A stretch of DNA of 12,142 nucleotides from JBBUX01 sp037445775 (GTDB lineage: Bacteria; Actinomycetota; Coriobacteriia; Anaerosomatales; PHET01): assembly GCA_037445775.1 (NCBI GenBank), contig JBBIJX010000050.1:1-12142 (forward strand), given 5' to 3'. Made by a program: the position numbers and the translations under genes. Below, one piece after another: positions 1 through 6,763 of the stretch (positions are counted from its first letter, which is position 1; the number at the start of each line of letters is the position of its first letter). The notes below the pieces were generated by a model, which was not told the DNA's origin, searched no databases, and saw only the letters and a program-made list of their open reading frames with translations.

Positions 1-405
1 GTCGCCGTCGTGTGCGCGATGGGAGCTCCTACGGTGGATCGGCTCGTGGCGCGCGACCTCTTCGAGAAGCACGCGCGGCGGGTCGAGTGCGCCACCGACG
101 ACGGCAGTTCCGGGCATCACGGGTTCGTCACCGACATATCTGAGCGGCTGCTCGATGATACGGCCTTCGACGTCGTCTACACATGCGGCCCCGAAGCTAT
201 GCAGAGGATCGTCGCCGAACAGGCGCGGGCCCGGGCCGTCGCGTGTCAGGTGTCGCTCGAGCGCCTGATGGCTTGTGGCGTCGGCGCATGTCTTTCTTGC
301 GTAGTCACAACCCGCTCCGGCCGCAAGCGTGCCTGCGTCGACGGCCCCGTGTTCGATGCCGAGGAGGTGGTGTGGGATGGCTCCGAGACGCCGCCCCGAC
401 ACTGA
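1..405 (+). CDS. pyrK: Dihydroorotate dehydrogenase electron-transfer subunit PyrK, C-terminal part (5' end outside window)
   Basis: The reading frame is open from base 1 with no convincing start, so this is the C-terminal ~134 residues of a protein that begins upstream. PyrK carries FAD and a [2Fe-2S] cluster and passes electrons from PyrD to NAD+. The visible part has the end of the ferredoxin-reductase-type NAD-binding domain, with CGPEAM at about window residues 62-67, followed by the PyrK cluster-binding module. Its four cysteines are at window residues 92, 97, 100 and 112 (C-x4-C-x2-C ... C), and it ends with the typical CVDGPVF. It is followed 33 bases later by pyrD, its obligate partner, as in other class 1B pyr operons. 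The spacing of the four cysteines and the neighbour make the call firm. Only the missing N-terminus limits it. Confidence 0.95.
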   Translation, partial: VAVVCAMGAPTVDRLVARDLFEKHARRVECATDDGSSGHHGFVTDISERLLDDTAFDVVYTCGPEAMQRIVAEQARARAVACQVSLERLMACGVGACLSCVVTTRSGRKRACVDGPVFDAEEVVWDGSETPPRH

Positions 406-428
406 CGCACGAGCGGCGGGCCGCTCGT

Positions 429-433
429 GAGGG
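429..433 (+). promoter_or_regulatory. Ribosome binding site that decides the pyrD start
   Basis: GAGGG ends five bases before the GTG at 439. The in-frame GTG at 427 overlaps this motif and has no comparable purine run upstream, so 439 is the better start. The protein then begins MDLSVEVAGL, the usual N-terminus for class 1B PyrD as I recall the family. Confidence 0.6.
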
Positions 434-438
434 TATCC

Positions 439-1353
439 GTGGATCTCAGTGTCGAAGTCGCGGGTCTGTCGCTTCGCACGCCTGTCATGACCGCGTCCGG
501 GACTTTCGCCTCGGGCCGGGAGTTCGCCGACTTCGTCGATGTTCGCGCGCTCGGCGCTATCGTGACGAAGGGTGTGTCGTTTGTGCCGTGGCCCGGCAAC
601 GACAGCCCGCGAATGGCTGAGACGGCGTCGGGGATGCTCAACTCCATCGGGCTGCAGAACCCCGGCGTCGAAGCGTTCTGCGACGTTGACCTGAGGTGGC
701 TTGCCCGTCACGCGCCTGAAACGCCGGTGATCGTCAACGTATGCGGCCACTCCGTTGAGGAGTATGTGCGCGTCGTCGGGCGACTCGAGTCCGAGCCGCA
801 TGTCTCGGCCTACGAGCTCAACATCTCGTGCCCAAACGTCGACGAGGGAGGCATGGCGTTCGGCACGTCTTGTTCTGGCGCGCACGAGGTGGTCACCGCG
901 TGCCGTGCCGCGACAGCGCGTCCGCTGATCGTCAAGCTGAGCCCGAACGTGGCAGATGTCACGGAGATCGCCAGGAGCGTCGAGTCCGCGGGTGCCGACG
1001 CGGTGTCGCTCATCAACACGCTGCTCGGAATGTCGATCGACGCCGGCACTAGACGACCGCGTCTCGCCCGCGTCGTGGGCGGGCTCTCGGGTCCGGCCAT
1101 CAAGCCAGTGGCGCTTCGGATGGTCTGGCAGGTCGCGAACGCCGTGTCCGTGACGGTGATCGGTATGGGCGGCATCATGAGCGGAGAAGACGCTGTTGAA
1201 TTCCTGCTGGCAGGTGCCGACGCTGTTGCCGTCGGGACCGCGAACTTCGTCGACCCCACATCGGTAGAGCGCGTGACACACGGTATCTCCGGCTACTGTC
1301 GCGACCATGGGATCGCCCGCGTGCGCGACTTGGTCGGGGGGCTGATCACGTGA
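439..1353 (+). CDS. pyrD: Dihydroorotate dehydrogenase B (NAD+), catalytic subunit PyrD
   Basis: This is a 304-residue FMN enzyme that oxidises dihydroorotate to orotate, the fourth step of UMP synthesis. It works in the cytoplasm with PyrK to reduce NAD+. Diagnostic segments in order are TASGTF (18-23), TKGVS near residue 45, NSIGLQNPG, VNVCGHS, and NISCPN with the catalytic cysteine at 131. A cysteine as catalytic base marks class 1; class 2 enzymes use serine. KLSPNV follows, then a C-terminal phosphate-binding stretch containing IGMGGIMSGEDA and GADAVAVGTAN. Length matches the family (about 300-310). The start at GTG 439 is preferred over GTG 427 because of its ribosome site. pyrK lies directly upstream, which confirms the 1B subtype, and pyrF follows after 43 bases with its own strong ribosome site. 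Confidence 0.97.
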   Translation: MDLSVEVAGLSLRTPVMTASGTFASGREFADFVDVRALGAIVTKGVSFVPWPGNDSPRMAETASGMLNSIGLQNPGVEAFCDVDLRWLARHAPETPVIVNVCGHSVEEYVRVVGRLESEPHVSAYELNISCPNVDEGGMAFGTSCSGAHEVVTACRAATARPLIVKLSPNVADVTEIARSVESAGADAVSLINTLLGMSIDAGTRRPRLARVVGGLSGPAIKPVALRMVWQVANAVSVTVIGMGGIMSGEDAVEFLLAGADAVAVGTANFVDPTSVERVTHGISGYCRDHGIARVRDLVGGLIT

Positions 1354-1396
1354 AACGAAGGACACGTACGTCGAGAAGCGAAGGGGAGGTTCGGGG

Positions 1397-2137
1397 ATGA
1401 CGCGGTCGACCGCAGGCGAGCGCATCATGGTCGCGCTAGACCTCGAAGCCCGCGAGGCACTCGACGTCGCGCGCTCGCTCGTGGGGATTGTGCGGTGGGC
1501 CAAGGTCGGGATGACGCTCTTCTACCGTGAAGGTCCCGATATCGTACGGCGGCTCGCGGACTTGGGATTCGAGGTATTCGTCGATCTGAAGATCCACGAC
1601 ATACCGCACCAGGTCGAGCTCGCCGCCTCAGGTCTCGCTCGCCTTGGCGCCGGCATGATGACCGTTCATGCCGCGGGGGGATCCGCGATGGTCGATGCCG
1701 CGGTCAGAGGCGTGCGCCGCGGTGCCAGCGAATCCGGCGTTTCGCCACCGGCAGTGGTCGCCGTCACGGTGCTGACGAGCATCGACGATTCAGGCCTCGC
1801 CGCGATAGGGGTCGAGCGTCCGGTCACCGAGCAGGTGCCGCTCCTCGCCGGAGTCGCGCGGGCGGGCGGTGCGGACGGTGTGGTCTGCTCGCCGCACGAG
1901 GCGGCACGGATGCGTGGATTGTTCGGTGAGGCGGGCTATGTAGTATGTCCTGGAATCCGGCCGGCAGGCTCCGAGGCAGATGATCAGGCACGTGTTGCGA
2001 CGCCGCACGCCGCGCTTCTGGCCGGTGCGAGCCATCTGGTCATCGGCCGGCCCATCACTGCCGCCGCGTCACCGGCGTCCGCTGCGATGCGCATCATCGA
2101 TGAGATCGAGGGGGCGAAGACATGGCAGGAGTCATGA
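1397..2137 (+). CDS. pyrF: Orotidine 5'-phosphate decarboxylase PyrF
   Basis: This is a 246-residue TIM-barrel enzyme that decarboxylates OMP to UMP, the last step of de novo pyrimidine synthesis. The catalytic D-x-K-x-x-D array is intact in FVDLKIHDIP (D63, K65, D68). VALD (12-15), KVGMTLF (36-42), TVHAAGG (89-95), CPGIRP (184-189) and the phosphate-binding IGRPI (216-220) also match. Length is near the 230-245 of type 1 enzymes. The ATG at 1397 follows AAGGGGAGG (1381-1389). The gene sits between pyrD and pyrE, and its last 16 bases overlap the start of pyrE, so the two are probably translationally coupled. Confidence 0.97.
   Translation: MTRSTAGERIMVALDLEAREALDVARSLVGIVRWAKVGMTLFYREGPDIVRRLADLGFEVFVDLKIHDIPHQVELAASGLARLGAGMMTVHAAGGSAMVDAAVRGVRRGASESGVSPPAVVAVTVLTSIDDSGLAAIGVERPVTEQVPLLAGVARAGGADGVVCSPHEAARMRGLFGEAGYVVCPGIRPAGSEADDQARVATPHAALLAGASHLVIGRPITAAASPASAAMRIIDEIEGAKTWQES
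2108..2114 (+). promoter_or_regulatory. Ribosome binding site for pyrE, inside the end of pyrF
   Basis: GAGGGGG lies seven bases before ATG 2122. A second in-frame ATG at 2134 would form an ATGA overlap with the pyrF stop, but the AGGAG before it is only two bases away. The 2122 start is therefore preferred. Confidence 0.5.
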
Positions 2138-2712
2138 CGCACGATGAGATTCGCGAGGCGCTCGAGGCGACAGAAGCTATTCGCCACGGACACTTCGTCC
2201 TCACCAGCGGACGCCACAGCGACACGTACGTGCAGTGTGCGCGCATTCTGGAGGATCCGGCGCTCACTACACGGCTGGCCCAGGCCACCGTGGCGAAGGT
2301 CCCGGCGGGTGTCGACGTCGATGTCGTAGCGGCGCCTGCGGTGGGAGGTATCATCATCGGGTTCGCGGTCGCCCAAGCGCTGGGGGTGAGGTTCATCTTC
2401 AGTGAGCGTGAAGCGGGCGACATGGCCTTCCGTCGCTCGTTCGTGCTAAACACGGGCAGCCGGGTTCTCGTTGTAGAGGACGTCGTAACCACAGGTGGGA
2501 GCGTTGCTGAGGTCATCGGCCTGCTGCACGGATCGGATGCCGGGTGCGCGGGCGTGGTGTCGCTGATCGACCGGGGCGGCGTGAAGGAGTTCGATGCGCC
2601 GTATTGGCCTCTACTTCAACTTGAGGTTGAGTCTTGGGAGCCAGCGTCCTGCCCGCTCTGCGCTGCGGGGGAGCAGGTCACTTCACCGGGCAGCAGAAGA
2701 CTTTCACGATGA
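2122..2712 (+). CDS. pyrE: Orotate phosphoribosyltransferase PyrE (Thermus-type)
   Basis: This is a 196-residue type I phosphoribosyltransferase that joins orotate to PRPP to give OMP. The PRPP-binding loop VLVVEDVVTTGGS is at residues 115-127. GHFVLTSGRHSD (23-34) and PAVGGIIIGFAVAQ (72-85) fit the orotate and PRPP sites, and FIFSEREAGD corresponds to the flexible catalytic loop region. The C-terminus has a C-x2-C pair, CPLC (177-180), seen in the subgroup I know as the Thermus-family orotate phosphoribosyltransferases, not the E. coli type. It overlaps pyrF by 16 bases and is the last pyrimidine gene here, completing the pyrK-pyrD-pyrF-pyrE order. A short basic tail after the cysteine pair is unremarkable. 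Confidence 0.95.
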   Translation: MAGVMTHDEIREALEATEAIRHGHFVLTSGRHSDTYVQCARILEDPALTTRLAQATVAKVPAGVDVDVVAAPAVGGIIIGFAVAQALGVRFIFSEREAGDMAFRRSFVLNTGSRVLVVEDVVTTGGSVAEVIGLLHGSDAGCAGVVSLIDRGGVKEFDAPYWPLLQLEVESWEPASCPLCAAGEQVTSPGSRRLSR

Positions 2713-2716
2713 CCCC

Positions 2717-2744
2717 TTGCATTCCCGCAGGTCAGGCGTAACAT
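2717..2744 (+). promoter_or_regulatory. Possible sigma-70-type promoter for mihF-gmk-rpoZ
   Basis: TTGCAT (2717-2722) and TAACAT (2739-2744) are separated by 16 bases in the 112-base gap between pyrE and mihF. The -10 keeps the important T, A and final T. The -35 matches only its first three bases. A transcript from here would have a leader of about 75 bases containing the hairpin at 2768-2789. Confidence 0.35.
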
Positions 2745-2767
2745 GGTTCGCGTTTCGTGTGCGTGTG

Positions 2768-2789
2768 CGTCGCCGCGAGGGAGGCGACG
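2768..2789 (+). promoter_or_regulatory. Perfect 7-bp hairpin in the mihF leader
   Basis: CGTCGCC (2768-2774) and GGCGACG (2783-2789) are exact inverted repeats around an 8-base purine-rich loop (GCGAGGGA). No run of T follows, so it does not look like an intrinsic terminator for the pyr operon. It lies 35 bases before the mihF start and 25 bases before its GAGGAGG ribosome site. It could be an RNA structure or a binding site for mIHF or another regulator. The role is unknown. Confidence 0.4.
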
Positions 2790-2824
2790 TGAAGATGCCC
2801 CGCCTGGGATGACGAGGAGGAACC

Positions 2825-3133
2825 ATGGCCCTGCCGAACCTGTCTCCGGAGGACCGCGCCAAGGCGCTCGCGAAGGCCGCCGAGGCGCGCCAGAAGCGTG
2901 CTGAGGTCCGCGCGCAGATCAAGGCCGGAAAGATGTCGTTCGCTGACGTCATGAAGAAGTCGGCCGATCCGGTGATCGCCCGCATGAAGGTCTCGACGCT
3001 TCTGGAGTCTCTGCCGGGCTACGGGCACGCTCGCGCCGCGAAGCTCATGACTGAGCTCAAGATCTCCGAGAGCCGTCGCGTGCAGGGGCTCGGCGCCCGC
3101 CAGCGCGAGCAACTCATGGAGCGCCTCGGCTAG
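2825..3133 (+). CDS. mihF: Actinobacterial integration host factor mIHF (nucleoid DNA-binding protein)
   Basis: This is a 102-residue basic protein matching the actinobacterial mIHF/sIHF family, which is unrelated in sequence to the HU/IHF of other bacteria. Family members bind and bend DNA, condense the nucleoid and affect transcription; in mycobacteria mIHF supports phage L5 integration. The N-terminal ~45 residues form a charged helix rich in Ala, Lys, Arg and Glu. The C-terminal core has MKVSTLLESLPGYGHARAA (54-72), the helix-two-turn-helix-like DNA-binding region, and then SESRRVQGLG (81-90), the most conserved signature. GAGGAGG (2814-2820) sets the ATG at 2825. The stop at 3131 directly abuts the next start (TAG-GTG), so gmk is likely translated by reinitiation. 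The order mihF-gmk-rpoZ is widespread in Actinobacteria and is the best taxonomic marker in the window. Confidence 0.95.
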   Translation: MALPNLSPEDRAKALAKAAEARQKRAEVRAQIKAGKMSFADVMKKSADPVIARMKVSTLLESLPGYGHARAAKLMTELKISESRRVQGLGARQREQLMERLG

Positions 3134-3760
3134 GTGTGCTGTCCTGACGAAGCTACGCCGTCGTCCGGCCCCAAGCGGTCCGGCACGTTGTTCATAGTAT
3201 CCGGCCCTTCGGGGGCCGGAAAGGGCACGCTGGTCTCCGCGTTGCGGAGCCGCGTGCCCGACCTTTGGGTGTCGGTCTCTGCCACGACGCGTGCACCACG
3301 CCCCCAGGAGCGCGACGGGCTTGAGTACCACTTCGTGTCCGATGAGACGTTCGACCGGCTGATCGCCGAAGGTGGGCTCATCGAGTGGGCCGAGGTCCAT
3401 GGCAACCGCTACGGGACGCCCCGCGAACTCGTCGAGACACACGTTGCCCTTGGTGAGCAGGTCATCCTCGAGATCGATCCACAGGGCGCGTTCCAAGTAC
3501 GCGATCGCTACCCTGACTCGGTGTTGCTATTCATTCTTCCTCCGTCGCTCGACGAGCTGAAACGCCGTCTCGCAGATCGCGGGTCGGAAACGGAAGAGCA
3601 GGTCTCGACCCGCATGAGGACCGCCGAGCGCGAGCTCGAACTTGTGGGGAACTATGACCATGTGATAATAAACGACGACGTCGGCCGCGCAGCGGACGAG
3701 CTGGCGCGGATCATCGATTCGTACGCCGACCACCAGAGACAGGGCACGCAATGTCAGTGA
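3134..3760 (+). CDS. gmk: Guanylate kinase
   Basis: This is a 208-residue cytoplasmic kinase that converts GMP and ATP to GDP and ADP, as expected for the family (~207 residues in E. coli). The P-loop GPSGAGKGT is at residues 24-32. SVSATTRAPRPQERDG is the GMP-binding region, followed by YHFVSDETFDRLI and WAEVHGNRYGTP of the GMP-binding/lid segment. EIDPQGA, LFILPPS and ADRG with a following STRM arginine complete the fold. The GTG start at 3134 touches the mihF stop and no independent ribosome site stands out. It adds about 16 residues (MCCPDEATP...) before the core, and the only later in-frame candidate, TTG 3188, would start inside the first strand. The last 10 bases overlap rpoZ. Confidence 0.95.
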   Translation: MCCPDEATPSSGPKRSGTLFIVSGPSGAGKGTLVSALRSRVPDLWVSVSATTRAPRPQERDGLEYHFVSDETFDRLIAEGGLIEWAEVHGNRYGTPRELVETHVALGEQVILEIDPQGAFQVRDRYPDSVLLFILPPSLDELKRRLADRGSETEEQVSTRMRTAERELELVGNYDHVIINDDVGRAADELARIIDSYADHQRQGTQCQ

Positions 3761-4017
3761 TCAGACCACAGATCGACGAGCTTCTTTCGAAAGTCGACTC
3801 GAAGTACACGCTCTGCATCGTCGCTTCGAAGCGCGCGCGCCAGGTGAACGATCTCAACCACCTCCTGCAGGACCAAGCCCTGCTCGCGATGTCGCCGGCC
3901 GAGATCGCCGAGATGCGAGAGAAGCGCAGCGCCAACGCCAAGCCGCTCACGATGGCGCTCGAGGAGATCAGCAGCAGTGTCGTAGGCTACGAGCGCACGC
4001 AGGACAGCTACAAGTAG
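3751..4017 (+). CDS. rpoZ: DNA-directed RNA polymerase omega subunit
   Basis: This is an 88-residue protein with the omega core: VDSKYTLCIVASKRARQVN (15-33), then a spacer and NAKPLTMALEEISSSVVGY. Omega binds the beta' subunit, helps assembly of RNA polymerase and mediates some ppGpp responses. Length is typical. The insert LLQDQALLAMSPAEIAEMREKRSA splits the two conserved blocks, as I recall it does in actinobacterial omegas. The gene overlaps gmk by 10 bases, an arrangement kept in many Gram-positive bacteria, and thiI follows after 12 bases. Start ATG 3751 is preceded by a weak AGGG. Confidence 0.93.
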   Translation: MSVIRPQIDELLSKVDSKYTLCIVASKRARQVNDLNHLLQDQALLAMSPAEIAEMREKRSANAKPLTMALEEISSSVVGYERTQDSYK

Positions 4018-4029
4018 CCGAGGCCGCGC

Positions 4030-5271
4030 ATGCTTGAGCGCGTCTGCCTCGCCTCGTCGCACGAGATCGGCCTAAAGGGTCGCAACCGGTCGGTATTCGA
4101 GCGTCGCCTCCAGGTCAACCTGGATGCGGCGCTCGACGGTCTTGCGGTCGGGCGCGTGCAGCGGCTGTCATCGCGGTTCTTCGTGAGGGTCTTCGAGCCC
4201 GACGCTTCGAACGATGTGGCCGCGACGATCGCCCGAGTCCCGGGCGTGAACACCGTCTCTGCCGGCGTGCGCGTGCCGGCGAGCATCGCGGACATCGAGG
4301 CAGCGGCGCTCGCGGTGCTCACCGAGTCGGCCCCGTTCGCCACGTTCGCTGTCGACGCGCACCGCTCAAACACCGACTTCGCCACCGGGAGCCAGGAGCT
4401 CAATCGCGTCGTGGGCGCACACCTGCAGCGCGAGACGGGCGCCGCGGTAGACCTGACGCGTCCCGACGTCACCGTCGGGATCATCGTGGCGCACGGTGAC
4501 GCGTACGTCTCGGCGACGCGGCTGAAGGGCGTCGGAGGTCTGCCGGTGGGCACAGCGGGCACGGTCGTATCGTTGCTGTCCAGCGGCATCGATTCGCCGG
4601 TCGCGACATGGCGTATGATGCGGCGCGGCGCGGTCTGCGTAGGGGTTCACTTCTCCGGCCGGCCTCAGGTCTCCGCAGACTCCGAGCGCCTCGTCGCGCG
4701 CATCGGATCGGTGCTCGAGCAGACCGGTGGCTTGGGACGTATCTACGTCGTGCCCTTCGGCGACGTGCAGAAGGAGGTCGCGCTGACCTCACCGCCTGAC
4801 CTTCGGGTCATCCTCTACCGTCGCCTCATGGTGCGTATCGCGGAGCGGATCGCGCGCGTCGAGCGGGCCAAGGCGCTCGTGACCGGTGAGTCGCTGGGTC
4901 AGGTGGCCAGTCAGACGCTCGCGAATATGGCCGCGATCGACGAGGCGGCCGAACTGCTCGTACTGCGGCCGCTTGTGGGCAGTGACAAGCTCGAGATCAT
5001 GGCGGATGCGCGAACTCTCGGCACTTACGCCTTGTCGATCCAGGACGCACCGGATTGCTGCACCCTGTTCATGCCACGCACGCCCGAGACGCAGGCGCGA
5101 CTCGCGACCGTGCTGGACGCATGGGCAGCGCTTCCGTGCGAGCGCCTTGTCGACGACGCGCTTGCGCGTCTCGAGTGGCTTGACTTCCGTTGCTCGTCCT
5201 ACCGTCCGCCCAAGCGCTGGCCCACCCACGGCGGGGCGAGCGGGTCAGGCGCCGCGGAGATCGTGCGATGA
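4030..5271 (+). CDS. thiI: tRNA 4-thiouridine synthetase ThiI without rhodanese domain
   Basis: This is a 413-residue protein with N-terminal ferredoxin-like domain (about 1-60, including GLKGRNRSVFERRL), THUMP RNA-binding domain (about 60-165) and PP-loop ATPase domain. It adenylates U8 of tRNA for sulfur transfer; homologues also feed sulfur to thiamine synthesis. The ATP motif reads SSGIDS (184-189) where most ThiI proteins have SGGIDS. VTGESLGQVASQTLANM (284-300), RPLVGSDK (313-320), GTYALSIQDAPDCCTLF (331-347) and RTPET are all typical. The cysteine pair C343-C344 aligns by motif with the catalytic cysteine before the rhodanese domain of E. coli ThiI. The protein ends about 70 residues later without a rhodanese domain, as in the Bacillus form, where a dedicated cysteine desulfurase supplies sulfur. 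GAGG (4020-4023) precedes the start. The stop overlaps the next gene by ATGA. Confidence 0.94.
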   Translation: MLERVCLASSHEIGLKGRNRSVFERRLQVNLDAALDGLAVGRVQRLSSRFFVRVFEPDASNDVAATIARVPGVNTVSAGVRVPASIADIEAAALAVLTESAPFATFAVDAHRSNTDFATGSQELNRVVGAHLQRETGAAVDLTRPDVTVGIIVAHGDAYVSATRLKGVGGLPVGTAGTVVSLLSSGIDSPVATWRMMRRGAVCVGVHFSGRPQVSADSERLVARIGSVLEQTGGLGRIYVVPFGDVQKEVALTSPPDLRVILYRRLMVRIAERIARVERAKALVTGESLGQVASQTLANMAAIDEAAELLVLRPLVGSDKLEIMADARTLGTYALSIQDAPDCCTLFMPRTPETQARLATVLDAWAALPCERLVDDALARLEWLDFRCSSYRPPKRWPTHGGASGSGAAEIVR

Positions 5272-6371
5272 GCGAACGCATACGGGTTCTCGCGCTCGAG
5301 CCCTACTACGGGGGTTCGCATCGCGCGGTACTCGACCTACTCGTTGCCCATGTCGATGCCGAATGGACCCTCGTCACACTCCCTGCGCGCAAGTGGAAGT
5401 GGCGGATGCGCGGTGCAGCCATCACGATGGCGGAGCAGGTGCGCGCTCTCGTCGCAGAATCCGGGGCGCGGGCGCCCTACGACGTCGTCTTCGCGTCTAC
5501 CTTCCTCAACCTCGCGGAGTGGCGGGGGCTCGTGGGGCCGGCGCTCGCGCGCGTCCCGGCGATCGTCTACTTCCATGAGAACCAACTGCTCTACCCGAAC
5601 CGGCACACCGCCGAGTGGGATCTTCAGTTCCCGCTCACGAACGTGACTACCGCGCTCTCCGCTGAGTGCTGCGTCTTCAACACCGCTTGGAACCTCGAGG
5701 GGTTCCTGTCAGAGATCCCCGTGTTCATGCGTGGCTTCCCGGACCATCGGCCCGCAGGGCTGGAGGAGGTGATCCGCGCGAAGTCGACGGTCCTCGCACC
5801 ACCCTTCGACGAGCGGGTGTTCGCCCGTGCCCCGCTCGTGCGCGGCGATCGCGTGCGGCTCGTCTGGCCGCACCGGTGGGAACACGACAAGGGGCCCGAG
5901 GAGTTCCTCGCCGCCGTTGGCGCGTTGGCTGCCGAGGGGCTCGATTTCGAGGTCGCCATCGCGGGACAGTCCTTCCGCGAGACTGAGGAGGCGATCGCGT
6001 CCGCTGCGCGCTCGCTTGGTCCGCGTCTCGTCCACTGCGGGCAGCCGGAAGGGCGAAGCGCGTACGCTGCGCTCCTCTCGTCGTCCGACGTCGCCGTATC
6101 GACGGCGCAAAACGAGTTCTTCGGTCTCGCAATGGTCGAGGCTTGCGCGGCGGGATGCATGCCGCTCGTCCCCGAGCGTCTGGCCTATCCCGAGATCTAT
6201 CCCGCTTCGTTTCGCTACGATGGGTTCGATGATCTCGTCTCCCGCCTTCGGGCTCAAATCACCTGCAGACCCGCGCCCGGTGCTGCCCGCTCTCTCGCCG
6301 GGCGATTCTCAATCGAGTGTCTCGCGCCGTGCTACTCCGCTCTGCTCGAGCGAACTGCATCGCCGGGGTAA
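5268..6371 (+). CDS. GT4-type glycosyltransferase, tRNA-queuosine alpha-mannosyltransferase family (DUF3524)
   Basis: This is a 367-residue two-domain glycosyltransferase. The N-terminal half has the signatures of DUF3524 proteins, the family of vertebrate GTDC1/QTMAN, which adds mannose to queuosine in tRNA-Asp. These are EPYYGGSH (11-18), LPARKWKWRMRG (38-49), STFLNLAEWRGL (77-88), YFHENQLLYP (101-110) and DLQFPLTN (118-125). The C-terminal half is a GT4-like donor domain with WPHRWEHDKGPEEF (200-213) and the E-x7-E pair E283/E291 in NEFFGLAMVEACAAG, the usual nucleotide-sugar site. There is no signal peptide or membrane helix, so it is cytoplasmic. The start is ATG 5268, which overlaps the thiI stop as ATGA and follows GGAG (5256-5259); an upstream in-frame ATG at 5190 would lie inside thiI. 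Cotranslation with thiI supports a tRNA target. Actual sugar and acceptor are unproven in bacteria as far as I know. Confidence 0.85.
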   Translation: MSERIRVLALEPYYGGSHRAVLDLLVAHVDAEWTLVTLPARKWKWRMRGAAITMAEQVRALVAESGARAPYDVVFASTFLNLAEWRGLVGPALARVPAIVYFHENQLLYPNRHTAEWDLQFPLTNVTTALSAECCVFNTAWNLEGFLSEIPVFMRGFPDHRPAGLEEVIRAKSTVLAPPFDERVFARAPLVRGDRVRLVWPHRWEHDKGPEEFLAAVGALAAEGLDFEVAIAGQSFRETEEAIASAARSLGPRLVHCGQPEGRSAYAALLSSSDVAVSTAQNEFFGLAMVEACAAGCMPLVPERLAYPEIYPASFRYDGFDDLVSRLRAQITCRPAPGAARSLAGRFSIECLAPCYSALLERTASPG

Positions 6372-6441
6372 GGTCTCCGCCCGTAGACGGTTCGTGCTGT
6401 ACGGCCGGTTGCGCGGTACCCTGATGGCAAGGTGACGCTTT

Positions 6442-6450
6442 GGGAGGTGA
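6442..6450 (+). promoter_or_regulatory. Near-perfect Shine-Dalgarno for the PLDc_N protein
   Basis: GGGAGGTGA, eight bases of which fully complement the usual 3' end of 16S rRNA, ends four bases before ATG 6455. It rules out the earlier in-frame TTG at 6440, which overlaps it. It is the strongest ribosome site in the window and suggests high translation of the small protein. Confidence 0.7.
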
Positions 6451-6454
6451 TCGG

Positions 6455-6763
6455 ATGGAGGAGTTCGTCGCGATGCTCTCGAACCCGGCTGTGCTTGCGG
6501 GCCTCGTGCTGCTCGTCGTCTTCCAGTTCGGCCTCATGATACTGGCCGTCGTCGACTGGGTCCGGCGGCCGCCCGATCTCGTTCGCGGCAACCGGATCGG
6601 GTGGCTTCTGTTGATCATCCTCGTGAACATCGCCGGCCCCATCGTCTACCTGACGATCGGACGGCTTCCCACGCCTGCGCAGGAGGGGGTCGCGCCTGTC
6701 ATCTCCGCCGGCACGCGTTCGGCAGCAGACGCGCTCTACGGTGCGCCCGAGGATAGAACGTGA
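6455..6763 (+). CDS. Small two-helix membrane protein, PLDc_N type (YxlE-like)
   Basis: This is a 102-residue protein with two hydrophobic helices (about 12-35 and 48-68). It shows the pattern of the phospholipase-D-nuclease N-terminal (PLDc_N) family: AVVDWVRRP after helix 1, RGNRIGWLLLI entering helix 2, and NIAGPIVYLTIGR at its end. No nuclease or phospholipase catalytic domain follows; the tail after residue 70 is short and polar. Proteins of this kind, such as Bacillus subtilis YxlE, often accompany an ABC ATPase and permease. Here the stop overlaps the ATPase start by four bases (GTGA), so it is very likely cotranslated with them. In Bacillus the equivalent is described as a negative regulator in the sigY operon; that role is not shown here. 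Molecular function is unknown. Confidence 0.8.
   Translation: MEEFVAMLSNPAVLAGLVLLVVFQFGLMILAVVDWVRRPPDLVRGNRIGWLLLIILVNIAGPIVYLTIGRLPTPAQEGVAPVISAGTRSAADALYGAPEDRT

Noticed and set aside
2732..3496. Minus-strand frame of 254 codons over mihF and gmk
   Set aside because: It covers two firmly identified plus-strand genes and has no recognisable content.
4886..5578. Plus-strand frame of 230 codons across the thiI/glycosyltransferase junction
   Set aside because: Arg- and Ser-rich out-of-frame translation of two real genes.
6391..6422. Possible promoter before the PLDc_N gene, with -10-like TACCCT at 6417-6422
   Set aside because: No acceptable -35: TTCGTG is 20 bases away and nothing fits at 16-18 bases.
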